The notes below the pieces were generated by a model, which made no database searches, was not told where the DNA came from, and worked only from the letters and a program-made list of their open reading frames with translations. Shown piece after piece: positions 9,834 to 19,553 of a stretch of 64,000 nt of DNA. The position numbers were made by a program, and so were the translations under genes. Origin of the DNA: Aquiluna sp. (GTDB lineage Bacteria > Actinomycetota > Actinomycetes > Actinomycetales > Microbacteriaceae). The stretch spans positions 496,001-560,000 of the forward strand of contig JAGYIJ010000002.1 in the NCBI GenBank assembly GCA_018402685.1, written 5' to 3'. Numbering within the stretch: the first letter of the stretch is position 1; each line of letters starts with the position of its first letter.

Positions 9834-10029
9834 GGAAATTGCAAAGCTCAGCTATGAAGAGGCCAGAGACGAGCTTCAGAGCGTCGTGTCTCAGCTTGAG
9901 CAGCAGAACGTGAGCCTGGAGGCATCAATGGCGCTCTGGGAGCGCGGTGAGGCTCTTGCCAGTCACTGCGAGAGTTTCCTAGCCGGCGCCAGAAAGAAAC
10001 TTGATGGCGCGGCTAAGGAAGAAAACTAA
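9826..10029 (+). CDS. xseB: exodeoxyribonuclease VII small subunit
   Basis: The 67-residue partner of XseA carries the family motif LSYEEARDELQSVVSQLE and ends LDGAAKEEN. The start is ATG 9826 within the last codons of xseA; the frame is open further upstream but only inside xseA. The GTG of the next gene follows the TAA directly. Confidence 0.93.
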   Translation: MSKEIAKLSYEEARDELQSVVSQLEQQNVSLEASMALWERGEALASHCESFLAGARKKLDGAAKEEN

Positions 10030-10584
10030 GTGAGCGATAAGGCAGCAGAGCGCAGAGCAAAGGCCACAGTTCGAAACCTGATCTACTCAATGCTCGTGAC
10101 CTTGGGCATCGTGCTGCTATTGATCCTCGGTGTCCCAAGAGACGACTCCAACCGAATTCAACCGATTGCGTATCAAGACATAGCTGTTTCTGCCAGTAAT
10201 GCCGAGGGTTATCAAGCCCTAGCTCCTGAGATTCCAGAGGGTTGGTATTCGAGCGCTGCCAGACTGGATAACACCCTGGGTGTTCGAGGTTGGTATGTCG
10301 GCTTTGTGACAGACGATAACCAGTTCATCGGACTCTCTCAGGCTTTCCAAACCAATCCTTCTTGGGAAGCAGAGCTACTCAAGACCAACCTGCAAGATGG
10401 TGAGATTGAGATCGGCGGATTGGCTTGGGAAGTCTGGCCGACCCGCAGTCCTTCGAACCCTCCCGGCACCAAGGAATTTGCCCTCAAGCACAGTTTTGGC
10501 GAGAGCGTAGTTGTAATCTATGGAACGGCTCCACTGGCGGACTTCGAACTGGTGGCGCAGTCGATAGCTGAACTACTGGAGTAG
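10030..10584 (+). CDS. DUF4245 membrane-anchored protein
   Basis: The 184-residue protein has one N-terminal transmembrane segment (about 17-37, LIYSMLVTLGIVLLLILGV) and an extracytoplasmic domain typical of actinobacterial DUF4245, including the ARLDNTLGVRGWYVGFV region. The start is GTG 10030, immediately after the xseB stop. Its position beside xseAB and ispH is conserved in Actinobacteria, but no function is known. Confidence 0.8.
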   Translation: MSDKAAERRAKATVRNLIYSMLVTLGIVLLLILGVPRDDSNRIQPIAYQDIAVSASNAEGYQALAPEIPEGWYSSAARLDNTLGVRGWYVGFVTDDNQFIGLSQAFQTNPSWEAELLKTNLQDGEIEIGGLAWEVWPTRSPSNPPGTKEFALKHSFGESVVVIYGTAPLADFELVAQSIAELLE

Positions 10585-10589
10585 AGAAA

Positions 10590-11207
10590 ATGGCCCGTCC
10601 CCAATCCGCCGCTGAGGCCTGGGACGCACTTCTGGCTGGCAACAGAAACTTCATGGCTGACACCCCAAGCCACCCAATTCAAACCTCTTCACTCAGGCAC
10701 GACATTGCTAATGAGCAGCACCCCTTTGCCGCAGTTCTTTGCTGCTCAGACTCCAGGCTGGGTGCTGAAATGATCTTTGATGTCGAGCTTGGGGATATCT
10801 TTGTGGTTCGCAATGCTGGGTTGGTTTTAGCCGAATCTATTCTTGGCTCTTTGGAATTTGCCGTTGAGGTTTTGAAGGTGCCGCTGATTGTGGTTCTGGG
10901 GCATGACCGGTGCGGTGCAATAGCAGCTGCCATGGCTGCAGTGGAGGGGCACTCTAAACAGCAAGGCAAGCACCTGCAAGACTTGGTCCTTAAACTCCTC
11001 CCCACTATTGAAAAGGGACGAGCTCAGGGAGACACCACTGCGGATCAGTTCAGTGATCGGCATGTGGTTCAGAACCTCACCGAGCTCTTGGAGAGCTCCG
11101 AAATCATCGCAAACTCAGTTTCAACTGGCAAACTTGCCTTGGTTGGTGCAAATTACCGACTGGAACAGGGCCAAGTTGCCCTAATTGCAAAAGAGGGAAG
11201 CCTCTAG
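10590..11207 (+). CDS. beta-class carbonic anhydrase
   Basis: The 205-residue enzyme interconverts CO2 and bicarbonate. The Zn ligands and catalytic dyad are in place: C52, D54 and R56 in CCSDSR, and H105 and C108 in GHDRCGA. There is no signal peptide, so it is cytoplasmic and probably supplies bicarbonate to carboxylases. It lies 5 bp after the DUF4245 stop and 24 bp before fumC, in one operon. Confidence 0.93.
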   Translation: MARPQSAAEAWDALLAGNRNFMADTPSHPIQTSSLRHDIANEQHPFAAVLCCSDSRLGAEMIFDVELGDIFVVRNAGLVLAESILGSLEFAVEVLKVPLIVVLGHDRCGAIAAAMAAVEGHSKQQGKHLQDLVLKLLPTIEKGRAQGDTTADQFSDRHVVQNLTELLESSEIIANSVSTGKLALVGANYRLEQGQVALIAKEGSL

Positions 11208-11231
11208 GGCTTCAAGAAAAAGAGGAACCAA

Positions 11232-12619
11232 ATGGAATACCGCATCGAACACGACACAATGGGTGAGGTAAAGGTTCCAATCAATGCCCTCTATCGAGCA
11301 CAGACCCAGCGTGCAGTGGAGAATTTCCCAATCAGCGGCCAGGGCCTCGAAAAAGAGCACGTCATCGCACTAGCCCGAATCAAAAAGGCTGCAGCACTAA
11401 CCAACCACAAACTTGGAATCATGGATGAGGCAATCGCCAAGGCGATTGTTCATGCGGCTGACCAGGTGATCTCAGGCGATCACCTGGAGCACTTCCCAGT
11501 AGATGTATTCCAGACCGGATCTGGAACCAGTTCGAACATGAACATGAACGAGGTTTTGGCGACCCTCGCCACCAAGCACTCTGGTCTTGAAGTCCACCCC
11601 AACGACCACGTGAACATGTCGCAGTCCTCCAATGACGTATTTCCAACCTCGGTTCACGTTGCCGTCACCAATGCTCTGGTCAACGACCTGCTTCCTGCCC
11701 TTGACTATTTGGCCAAAGCTCTCGAAGACAAGGCAAAGCTTTGGGCTCAGGACGTAAAACCCGGAAGAACCCACCTAATGGATGCCACCCCGGTGACCTT
11801 CGGGCAGGAGTTTGCAGGCTACGCCGCTCAGATCCGCTATGGCATCGAGCGCATCAACTCAGCCCTGCCGAGAGTGGCAGAGGTTCCGCAAGGCGGAACA
11901 GCAACCGGCACCGGCATCAACACCCCAAAGGGTTTCCCCAAGAGGTAATCAGACAGCTTGCGCAAGAGACTGGTTTGCCAATCACCGAGGCTCGCGATCA
12001 CTTTGAGGCTCAGGGAGCAAGAGACGCTCTGGTTGAGGCATCGGGAGCACTCAAGGTGATTGCTGTCAGCCTCACCAAGATCAACAACGATATCCGCTGG
12101 ATGGGCTCAGGTCCCAACACCGGCCTTGCCGAAATCAGCATTCCAGATTTGCAGCCCGGCTCCTCGATCATGCCCGGCAAGGTGAACCCGGTTATCCCGG
12201 AGGCAGTCCTGATGGTTTGCGCACGTGTCATTGGTAACGATGCCACTGTCACCTGGGCTGGGGCCAGCGGAAACTTTGAACTAAATGTTGCGATCCCGGT
12301 GATGGGCAATTCACTCTTGGAATCGATCAGACTGCTTGCTAACTCGATGCGTGTATTGGCGGACAAGACCATTGTCGGGCTCGAGATAAATTCAGACCGC
12401 GCAAGGGCCCTTGCCGAGTCGAGCCCATCGATTGTCACCCCACTGAACAAATACATTGGCTATGAGGCCGCTGCAAAGATTGCCAAGCACTCGGTGGCAA
12501 ATGGTTTGACCGTCCGAGAGGCAACCATCGCGCTTGGCTATGTCGATGGTGAGAAGCTGACCATGGAGCAGCTAGATGCTGCTCTGGATGTCTTGCCTAT
12601 GACCCGCCCGCCACAGTAA
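11232..12619 (+). CDS. fumC: class II fumarate hydratase, frameshifted
   Basis: FumC hydrates fumarate to malate in the TCA cycle. Family landmarks are [14 protein letters not shown], the SSNDVFPTS segment and the signature [11 protein letters not shown]. As sequenced the frame breaks at the C-run 11936-11939 (GFPKR then stop). Adding one C gives [16 protein letters not shown] and a 462-residue protein, the normal length. This is a homopolymer deletion and very likely an error. The 3' end overlaps the convergent prepilin peptidase by 23 bp. Confidence 0.95.
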
Positions 12620-13085
12620 CAACTGGCGCAAAGAGCTCTAGAGCCACAAAAGCAAACCCCAGCATCAAAAACGGCCCCATGGCTATTGGGGTCTTTAGGT
12701 TTGCCCGACGGGCAATTATTAGCCCAAGACTTACCAGCGAAGCCAGGGTGAAGCCAATGGCGAGCATCGGCAAAATCAGCCAGGGCGAGAACCAACCCAG
12801 CAAGATATTCACCGCCACCAAATACTTCACATCACCCATGCCGATGCCATTCACCATTGCCATCAGATAGCCAAGACCGAGTGTGATGCCACCGGCCAAC
12901 AGCGAAACTACTAACTGAAGCCAACTCTCGGTCGATATCCCGGCCACTAAGACCAGCGCAGCGCTCACAACAATCGCCAAAAAGGTGAGGGGGTTTGGGA
13001 GCCGGTGCTCGCGAATATCGGTCAGTGCCAGCGGGACGCTCAACGCTAGGACTAGAGCGACTGCAATTAGAGGTAGGTATTCCAC
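12597..13085 (-). CDS. prepilin peptidase, type IV (A24), short form
   Basis: The 162-residue polytopic membrane protein contains only the catalytic A24 domain, without the N-terminal methyltransferase part, as in TadV/CpaA-type enzymes. The aspartate motifs are DIREHRLPN near residue 23 and GMGDVKY around 86. About five or six hydrophobic segments are visible. The start is GTG 13085, 7 nt after a -10. No pilin or Tad/Flp gene lies within the window, so its substrate must be encoded elsewhere. Confidence 0.85.
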   Translation of the reverse strand: MEYLPLIAVALVLALSVPLALTDIREHRLPNPLTFLAIVVSAALVLVAGISTESWLQLVVSLLAGGITLGLGYLMAMVNGIGMGDVKYLVAVNILLGWFSPWLILPMLAIGFTLASLVSLGLIIARRANLKTPIAMGPFLMLGFAFVALELFAPVVTVAGGS

Positions 13086-13090
13086 CCGCC

Positions 13091-13117
13091 AAAAACTAGA
13101 GCAATTGCAAATTGCTC
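13091..13117 (-). terminator. intrinsic terminator of phoH2, overlapping the next promoter
   Basis: On the minus strand an 8-bp stem (GAGCAATT/AATTGCTC, 3-nt loop) is followed by TAGTTTTT. The same TAGTTT (13093-13098) ends 7 nt before the GTG of the prepilin peptidase and reads as its leaderless -10. One short stretch thus seems to end one transcript and start the next. Confidence 0.65.
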
Positions 13118-13135
13118 GCTTTGAGTTATCCCCAG

Positions 13136-14494
13136 CTAGTAATCCAGCAGGTCGGTGACCAGTGCTGCAATCTCGCTTCGCTCGGAGCGAGTGAGGGTGA
13201 TGTGACTGAAGAGTGACTGGCCCTTCAGAGTCTCGACAACAGACGCAATACCGTCATGGCGTCCCACCCTGAGGTTGTCACGCTGAGCAACATCGTGAGT
13301 GAGGACGACCCTGGACTTCTGTCCGATTCTTGAAAGCATTGTTAGTAGCACGTTGCGCTCTAAGGACTGCGCCTCATCAACAATTACGAAGGTGTCGTGC
13401 AGGGAGCGACCTCTGATGTGGGTAAGGGGCAGAACTTCCAAGATGCCACGATTCATTACCTCTTCGATGACCTCTTTAGAAACCAGGGCTCCGAGGGTGT
13501 CGAAAACGGCTTGGGCCCAGGGGTTCATCTTCTCGGCCTCGGTGCCTGGCAAGAAGCCAAGCTCCTGACCACCCACCGCGTAGAGCGGTCTAAAGACCAT
13601 GATCTTCTTGTGTTGGCGACGCTCTAAAACAGCCTCTAAGCCAGCGCAGAGCGCAAGAGCGCTCTTACCGGTTCCAGCCCGACCGCCAAGTGAGACGATG
13701 CCGATCTCTGGGTCCAATAGCGCGTCAATTGCAAGTCTTTGTTCTGCGGAGCGGCCGTGGACACCAAAGAGCTCCCGGTCTCCGCGCACGAGCTTCACGG
13801 TCTTGTTCTCACTAACTCGTCCCAGAGCGCTGCCGCGCTCTGAGGAGATGATCAAACCGGTGTTTACCGGCATGGCCTTGGCGTCTTGATGGATTAGCTC
13901 TTCGTTGTCGTAGAGGTTTGCCATCTCGTCGCCTGAGAGTGCTAGCTCTGCAACGCCATTCCACTCATCGGTTGCAAGTTCGTGCAGGTATTCCTCGGCC
14001 CTAAGTCCAATTGAGGAGGCCTTGACTCGCATTGGTAGGTCTTTTGAAACCACGGTGACATCAAAGCCCTCGTTGTTTAGGTTTGCCGCTACCGCGAGGA
14101 TTCTCGAGTCGTTGTCACCAAGCTGGAAGCCGGTGGGCAAGATCGCCTGGTCAATGTGGTTGAGCTCGACTCGCAGTGTGCCCTTGTCGCCGACCTCAAC
14201 CGGGAAATCTAGTCGCTCGTGCTTTGAACGAAGTTCGTCCAAGAACCTCAGGGCTTTTCTTGCGAAATAGCCAATCTCGAGATCGTTCCGCTTCTTCTCA
14301 AGCTCGTTGATCACGACGATTGGCAGCACCACCTCGTGCTCTGCAAAGCGGAACATCGCTCTTGGGTCGGAGAGGAGGACGGAGGTGTCCAAAATAAAGG
14401 TTCTGACCTTGGTGGATTTGCCTGTTTTTTTCACCGCCTCAGCATTCTCAAGTTTCTTTGTCGCATTTGTCTTGGAATTAGCGGTATTTGGCAC
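13136..14494 (-). CDS. phoH2: PhoH2-type PIN domain/PhoH ATPase
   Basis: The 452-residue protein fuses an N-terminal PIN ribonuclease domain (about 30-165; LDTS with D36, and the acidic GDNDSRILA) to a C-terminal PhoH P-loop ATPase (about 240-450; Walker A GRAGTGKS at 271-278, motif [13 protein letters not shown]). In mycobacteria such fusions unwind and cut RNA. Residues 1-30 are a Lys/Ala/Thr-rich tail. The start is GTG 14494 with AAGGAG upstream. A terminator hairpin follows the stop. Confidence 0.92.
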   Translation of the reverse strand: MPNTANSKTNATKKLENAEAVKKTGKSTKVRTFILDTSVLLSDPRAMFRFAEHEVVLPIVVINELEKKRNDLEIGYFARKALRFLDELRSKHERLDFPVEVGDKGTLRVELNHIDQAILPTGFQLGDNDSRILAVAANLNNEGFDVTVVSKDLPMRVKASSIGLRAEEYLHELATDEWNGVAELALSGDEMANLYDNEELIHQDAKAMPVNTGLIISSERGSALGRVSENKTVKLVRGDRELFGVHGRSAEQRLAIDALLDPEIGIVSLGGRAGTGKSALALCAGLEAVLERRQHKKIMVFRPLYAVGGQELGFLPGTEAEKMNPWAQAVFDTLGALVSKEVIEEVMNRGILEVLPLTHIRGRSLHDTFVIVDEAQSLERNVLLTMLSRIGQKSRVVLTHDVAQRDNLRVGRHDGIASVVETLKGQSLFSHITLTRSERSEIAALVTDLLDY

Positions 14495-14595
14495 CTGGGC
14501 TCCTTCTGGGGTGAAGCTGGTCTCAATTTACGCCTGAGGTTTAAGGTTTAATTCTTTCAACACGCCCAAAATAAAATCGTTTACCTAAGTGTTGT

Positions 14596-15375
14596 TTAGG
14601 CACCGTAGCGACGGTGACGACGCTGGAAATCCCTGATTGCTCGCAGAAAATCGACTCTTCTGAAATCTGGCCAGAGCGCCTCAGCGAAATAGAACTCACT
14701 GTTTGCCGACTGCCAGAGCAAAAAGCCACTGAGTCTTTGCTCACCGCTGGTGCGGATCAACAGATCTGGATCCGGCTGCCCTCCGGTGTAGAGATTCTCG
14801 GCAATCAGCTCAGGGGTCATTACCTCCGCCAATTGCTCGATGGAGCTGCCGGATTTGGCGTGCTTTTTGAGAATCGAACGCATCGCATCGGCAATCTCTT
14901 TGCGACCACCGTAGGCAATAGCCAGGTTCACGTGAGTGCCATCATTGCTAGCGGTTTCGCTCTCAACTCGGCTGAGCCTGGAAGCTGCATCAAATGGCAA
15001 AGCTTCGATGTCTCCCACCACCTGCAGCTTCCACCTGGCTCTGCGTTGCAGCTCTTCGGCGAGCTCGACGATGATGTCGATCAGCTCCTGGAGCTCATTG
15101 GGTTTACGGCCAACCAGGTTGTCAGTTGAGAGAAGGTAAAGAGTGACGTGCTGAATCCCTAAGTCAGAACACCAACCCAGAAAATTAACTATGTGCTTCG
15201 CCCCGGCCTCGTGACCAAAGCCGGCCTTGTCTACGCCCTTACCCTTTGCCCAGCGTCGGTTGCCATCGACCATGACGCCCACGTGCTTTGGCAAATCTTC
15301 GGGCCTAAGGCCCGTCTCGATTTGCTTTTCATAAAAGCGGTAAAGCAGATTTCGCACTCTCAAAGGGTAGTGCAA
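14596..15375 (-). CDS. uppS: cis-prenyltransferase (isoprenyl diphosphate synthase)
   Basis: The 259-residue enzyme condenses IPP in cis onto an allylic primer to make the long-chain lipid carrier for cell-wall synthesis. VGVMVDGNRRWA contains the catalytic Asp (D37), and the C-terminal LLIRTSGEQRLSGFLLWQ is the second diphosphate-binding region. Actinobacteria can have both short-chain (Z-farnesyl) and long-chain versions; which one this is cannot be decided here. The start is TTG 15375, with only 35 bp to the divergent trhA. Confidence 0.92.
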   Translation of the reverse strand: MHYPLRVRNLLYRFYEKQIETGLRPEDLPKHVGVMVDGNRRWAKGKGVDKAGFGHEAGAKHIVNFLGWCSDLGIQHVTLYLLSTDNLVGRKPNELQELIDIIVELAEELQRRARWKLQVVGDIEALPFDAASRLSRVESETASNDGTHVNLAIAYGGRKEIADAMRSILKKHAKSGSSIEQLAEVMTPELIAENLYTGGQPDPDLLIRTSGEQRLSGFLLWQSANSEFYFAEALWPDFRRVDFLRAIRDFQRRHRRYGA

Positions 15376-15397
15376 GTAATTTGTAATCTTGATGTCG

Positions 15398-15403
15398 TAG
15401 GGT
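15398..15403 (+). promoter_or_regulatory. -10 element of trhA
   Basis: TAGGGT ends 7 nt before ATG 15411 with no Shine-Dalgarno sequence, which fits leaderless initiation. Confidence 0.5.
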
Positions 15404-15410
15404 TAGCGAC

Positions 15411-16139
15411 ATGGTTGTAGCAGAGCGCCCAGACCCCCTTCACGTCCCTTTAGCTGAGCTAAAAGGCTCGGTTCAAGACGATGATTTCCGCCCATCCTGG
15501 CGAGGTTGGATCCACACCGGCGTGCTGCCATTTGTGGTGGCGGCCGGAGTGCTGCTTGTGGTGTTCTCGGATGGCTTTGCAGCAAAGGTTGCCGCGGCCG
15601 TTTACTTCGCATCCTCTGTGCTGCTTTTTGGAAACTCAGCGCTTTATCACCGCTTCCGCTGGAAGCCCTTCGCCAAGAAACTTCTAAAGCGCATTGACCA
15701 CGCCAACATCTTTTTGCTGATCGCCGGCACCTACACCCCGATGGCTGTCTCTGGCCTTACCGAGGACAAGGGTTGGCTATTGCTGATTGCCGTTTGGTCG
15801 ATTGGCCTGATGGGAATTGGCTTTAGGGTCTTCTGGCTCTCGGCTCCGAGGTGGTTGTATGTGCCGATCTATCTAGCCATGGGCTGGATTGCGGTTTTCT
15901 ACGTGGTCGATTTCTTCAACGCCAACTGGGTGATGATGACCCTGGTCATCATCGGTGGGGTTTGCTACAGCGTCGGAGCGGTGATTTACGGAGCCAAGAA
16001 ACCAAACCCAGTTCCTGCGCACTTTGGTTTCCACGAGATCTTCCACGCACTAACCGTGGCGGCATTTTTCTGCCACTGGGTGGCAGCACTACTTATTGGT
16101 CTTGATCCGGTTCCCGGTTCGATCGGTTCGGCTTCTTAG
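15411..16139 (+). CDS. trhA: hemolysin III family membrane protein (TrhA)
   Basis: The 242-residue protein has seven hydrophobic segments and the PAQR-like conserved residues of the hemolysin III family (GNSALYHRFRW, then DHANIFLLIAGTYTPMA, then a C-terminal HEIFHALTVAAFFCHW). Bacterial members are membrane homeostasis proteins; the hemolysin name is historical. The last 47 bp overlap the convergent small membrane protein gene. Confidence 0.9.
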   Translation: MVVAERPDPLHVPLAELKGSVQDDDFRPSWRGWIHTGVLPFVVAAGVLLVVFSDGFAAKVAAAVYFASSVLLFGNSALYHRFRWKPFAKKLLKRIDHANIFLLIAGTYTPMAVSGLTEDKGWLLLIAVWSIGLMGIGFRVFWLSAPRWLYVPIYLAMGWIAVFYVVDFFNANWVMMTLVIIGGVCYSVGAVIYGAKKPNPVPAHFGFHEIFHALTVAAFFCHWVAALLIGLDPVPGSIGSAS

Positions 16140-16389
16140 GAGGCTCGGGCCGCTCGGGCTTCTCCACGGTTAGGTTATCGAGCTCCTCTTGAGCCAGTTT
16201 TTCGCGGATCTCTGAGCGATATCTGGAGACTCGAATCCTGCGACTCATGTCAAAGATCAACAGCACCGCAACAATTGCAACGCCAAAGGTGACTAAAAAG
16301 CCGATTGTGCCGGGAGAGTTATAGCTGTCATCTGCTACTGGAGTTGGGGTGGTGGTGACATCAAGCAGAAATCCGAGCAGTAGGTCCAT
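16093..16389 (-). CDS. small single-pass membrane protein, conserved in Actinobacteria
   Basis: The 98-residue protein has a short outside segment, one transmembrane helix (about 28-50, TIGFLVTFGVAIVAVLLIF), a basic stop-transfer patch (SRRIRVSRYRSEIREK), and a Pro/Lys/Arg/Glu-rich cytoplasmic tail. In many Actinobacteria a similar gene sits beside mca (mycothiol conjugate amidase); mca is absent here. The start ATG 16389 has TTGGAGG upstream. Function is unknown. It overlaps trhA by 47 bp at the 3' end. Confidence 0.7.
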   Translation of the reverse strand: MDLLLGFLLDVTTTPTPVADDSYNSPGTIGFLVTFGVAIVAVLLIFDMSRRIRVSRYRSEIREKLAQEELDNLTVEKPERPEPPKKPNRSNREPDQDQ

Positions 16390-16429
16390 GCCTCCAAGTA
16401 TTCCACCTTTGGCTTAGCCTTATAGGACG

Positions 16430-16822
16430 ATGGAATCAAATGCCGAGCTTTTAGCCGATCGCTATGGTCAAAAACCAGCTAGCGATCCAAAGCGTTTTCG
16501 CATTTTTGCAATAGTGGGCGTGGTTCTTATGACTATCACCGCAATGTGGTTTGGGTTTGCCAACTACTCCCCGATCTCTCACCAGGATGTTGGCTTCAGA
16601 GTGATCTCACAGTGGCAAACCGAGGTCGACTTCGAAGTTACCAAGCCAACCGATGCCACAGTTATTTGCTCGATTGAGGCGCTAAACAATTCCTATCTGG
16701 CAGTTGGCTATGTGCAGGTGGAATTGGGTCCCAGTGATTTTCCAACCAACCGCCACACCGTGTCTTTGAACACCACGGAATTGGCCGTAACGGGCTTGGT
16801 TGATGAGTGCTGGTTGAGATAA
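16430..16822 (+). CDS. DUF4307 membrane protein
   Basis: The 130-residue actinobacterial protein begins with the family motif LLADRYGQKPAS, has one transmembrane helix (about 25-46), and then a beta-rich outer domain with EVTKPTDATVICSIEAL. DUF4307 genes usually sit next to greA, as here. Function is unknown. A hairpin with a short T-tract separates it from greA. Confidence 0.82.
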   Translation: MESNAELLADRYGQKPASDPKRFRIFAIVGVVLMTITAMWFGFANYSPISHQDVGFRVISQWQTEVDFEVTKPTDATVICSIEALNNSYLAVGYVQVELGPSDFPTNRHTVSLNTTELAVTGLVDECWLR

Positions 16823-16834
16823 CATATCTCGAAT

Positions 16835-16857
16835 GGCTCGCTAAGCGAGCCTTTATT
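16835..16857 (+). terminator. hairpin terminator between DUF4307 gene and greA
   Basis: GGCTCGC and GCGAGCC (3-nt loop) form a perfect 7-bp stem followed by TTTATT. The weak T-tract suggests partial termination, with read-through to greA 20 bp later. Confidence 0.6.
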
Positions 16858-16876
16858 CATAACCAGGAGATTCACC

Positions 16877-17383
16877 ATGAGCGATTCTTTGCTACTTACC
16901 CAGGCGGCCTATGACCGCCTGCACCAAGAGCTAGCAGACCTGATCCTGATTGAACGTGGAGCAATTGCCAAGAAGATTCAAGAGGCCCGAGAAGAGGGTG
17001 ACCTAAAGGAAAACGGTGGCTACCACGCAGCCAAGGAGGAGCAGGGCAAGCTCGAGGCCAGAATCAATCGTCTTGAGATCATCCTGGCCAACGCCGAGAT
17101 CGGCACCGCCGATGCCACTGACGGCATTGTGAAGCAGGGCCTGATGGTTCACTGCAACCTAAACGGCAACCCAATGGAGTTCTTCCTCGGCTCTCACGAA
17201 ATCTTTGAGGGCACCAAGTTTGAAGAGCAGATCGCCGAAGGCGATCTGGATGTCTTTTCTTCGGATTCTCCAATTGGCAGCGCTGTCACCGGCCACAAGG
17301 TCGGCGACAAGGTCAGCTATAAGACCCCAGCGGGCAAAGAGATTGCGGTTGAAATCACCGGAATCAAAAACTTTGAATTTTAG
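16877..17383 (+). CDS. greA: transcription elongation factor GreA
   Basis: The 168-residue Gre factor rescues backtracked RNA polymerase by stimulating transcript cleavage. The N-terminal coiled coil carries the acidic tip (AREEGDLKENGGYHAAKEEQ), and the C-terminal domain includes SPIGSAVTGHKVGDKVSYKT. The start ATG 16877 follows CAGGAG. The stop overlaps that of the convergent ilvA. Confidence 0.95.
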   Translation: MSDSLLLTQAAYDRLHQELADLILIERGAIAKKIQEAREEGDLKENGGYHAAKEEQGKLEARINRLEIILANAEIGTADATDGIVKQGLMVHCNLNGNPMEFFLGSHEIFEGTKFEEQIAEGDLDVFSSDSPIGSAVTGHKVGDKVSYKTPAGKEIAVEITGIKNFEF

Positions 17384-18616
17384 GAATTAAACAGCCTTGG
17401 CCGTAGCCCAGCCTTCTTCAAAGACTCAATGACCTCGTCGCGGTGTTCCTTGCCGCGGGTCTCAACACTCAAATCCAGTTCGACCTCGCTGATTTCAAGA
17501 CCGTTGCCGTGACGGGTGTGAAGCACCTCCACCACGTTGGCGTGAGCTGCTGCGACCGCCTGTGCGGTCCGCACCAGCTGGCCTGGACGGTCTGGAAGCA
17601 TTACTGCGATGTTGGTGTAGCGATCTGATGCGACCAAGCCGTGACGAATAACGCGCTGCAGCAAAAGCGGGTCGATATTGCCACCGGAGAGAATCACACA
17701 GGTGTTGCCCTTGAGCTTTAGCTTCTTGCCCAAAATCGCGGCAACACCAACTGCTCCGCCAGCTTCAACCACCAGGTTGTGATTTTCCATAACGCCGAGC
17801 ATGGCTTTGGCCATCTCGTCTTCTGAAACGGTAACGACCTTGTCTACAAACTCGGAGATGATATCAAATGGCACCTTGCCCGGCTTAGCAACCGCAATAC
17901 CATCAGCGATGGTTGGTTGGACCTTGACCTCAATTGGCTTGCCCGCCTTCAAAGACGGCGGCCAGGCAGCAGCTAGCTCAGCCTGAACTGCATAGACCTT
18001 GACCTTTTTGCCAAGCTCCTTGGCCTTCAACTTTGCAGCAGCTGCCACTCCGGCGGTTGAGACCACCGCCACCTAGGCAGACCACGATGTTGTCAACCTC
18101 TGGGAACTGATCCAAGACCTCAAGGGCGACCGTGCCCTGGCCGTTGATGATGTCGATGTGATCAAAGGGTGGGATGAAAACTGCTCCGGAGCCCTCAGTG
18201 AACTCTTTGGCAGCCTTCAGGGTCTCGTCGAAGATTGCACCGGTGAGGACAACGTTTGCGCCATAGCCAACAGTTGCTGTGTATTTGGGTAGCGATGCGC
18301 CGACCGGCATAAAGATGGTGGCCTTGATGCCGAGTTCGCGAGCTGCCATCGCAACACCCTGAGCGTGGTTGCCGGCCGATGCCGCAACGACACCTCTGGC
18401 CTTTTGCTCATCAGTGAGCTGGGAGATCATGTTGTAGGCACCGCGGAGTTTGTAGGCGCCGGTGCGCTGCAGGTTCTCACACTTGAACCAGATGTTGCTA
18501 TCGGTCTGCTCTGAGAGCCAGTGAGATTGCAGCATTGGGGTCTGAATAGCAATACCTGAGATTCGCGTCTGTGCTTGCGTGAAATCTTCCAGGGACGGCA
18601 TGGATGCCTTTGCCAT
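17380..18616 (-). CDS. ilvA: threonine ammonia-lyase, frameshifted
   Basis: This PLP enzyme deaminates threonine to 2-oxobutyrate, the entry to isoleucine synthesis. [19 protein letters not shown] holds the PLP lysine, GGGGL binds the cofactor phosphate, and the C-terminal 80 residues form an ACT-like regulatory domain ([14 protein letters not shown]). The frame breaks at 18057-18058: removing one base (minus-strand ctcaaccgcc to ctcaccgcc) gives [14 protein letters not shown] and a 411-residue protein. I judge it a sequence error. Confidence 0.93.
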
Positions 18617-18657
18617 AACTAAACCTTCAATCTAAGAATGAGAGAAAGTCTAGCGAT

Positions 18658-19545
18658 TTAGAAGCTGGTGCCGATTTTCTGCAGGCGTTCGATGCGCTTC
18701 GGGATTGGTGGGTGGGTCGAAAAAGCACGCTCGACCAGCCCTGGCTTGATGGGGTCATTGATATACATGTGGGCCATAGCGCTGTTTGCACGCTGCATCG
18801 GACGGCCGTAGTCACCGAGCTTTTTCAGCGCCGAAGCTAGGCCATCTGGGTAGCGAGTCATTGCCACCCCGGAAGCATCAGCCAAATACTCGCGCTGGCG
18901 CGAGATTGCGGCTGACACCAAAGGTCCAATCAGGGCCGCGATTATCCAACCGACAACACCAACCAAAATCAAGATCATGCCCAATTGCCCGGAGTCTCGG
19001 CTGCGGCTCATTGAGGAATACCAGGCCATGCGAATCGCGAAATCAGCCAGCAGTCCAATTGCAGAGATCAAGCCAAAGACGATCATTGAAACCCTGATGT
19101 CGTAGTTCTTGACGTGACCTAGTTCGTGGGCCATGACGCCCTCGAGCTCATTGTCATCCATGATCTCCAACAAACCTGTTGTCGCAGCGACAATGGCCTT
19201 GTCCGGGTCCCTGCCGGTTGCAAAGGCGTTTGGTGCGGGGTCATTGATGATGTAGACCTTGGGCATTGGCATGCCCTGCGAGATTGTCAAATTCTCAACA
19301 ATGTTCCAAAGCCTCGGGTTATCGCGCTTTTGGATCTGCTGAGCACCCGACATTCTGAGCGCTATTGAGCCGGCTGCGTAGTACTGGAATAGCGCGTAGC
19401 CGGCTGCAAAGACAATAATGAAAATTGCACTCGAGCCATTGCCCGAGGCCTGGCCGAAGAGCCAGGCCAACCCTCCAATGAGCGCAACAAACAGCGTGAT
19501 GATAATCACGGTGTTGCGCTTATTGGCAGCTATTGCCGAATACAA
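18658..19545 (-). CDS. htpX: M48 family membrane metalloprotease HtpX
   Basis: The 295-residue Zn protease degrades misfolded membrane proteins. Two N-terminal hydrophobic segments (about 13-30 and 37-57) precede the zinc motif MAHELGHVKNYD, a further membrane-embedded region, and the third-ligand region SRQREYLADASG. The start is TTG 19545, 8 bp after the lemA stop; the lemA-htpX order is a common operon. Confidence 0.93.
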   Translation of the reverse strand: MYSAIAANKRNTVIIITLFVALIGGLAWLFGQASGNGSSAIFIIVFAAGYALFQYYAAGSIALRMSGAQQIQKRDNPRLWNIVENLTISQGMPMPKVYIINDPAPNAFATGRDPDKAIVAATTGLLEIMDDNELEGVMAHELGHVKNYDIRVSMIVFGLISAIGLLADFAIRMAWYSSMSRSRDSGQLGMILILVGVVGWIIAALIGPLVSAAISRQREYLADASGVAMTRYPDGLASALKKLGDYGRPMQRANSAMAHMYINDPIKPGLVERAFSTHPPIPKRIERLQKIGTSF

Positions 19546-19553
19546 CTAGACCC

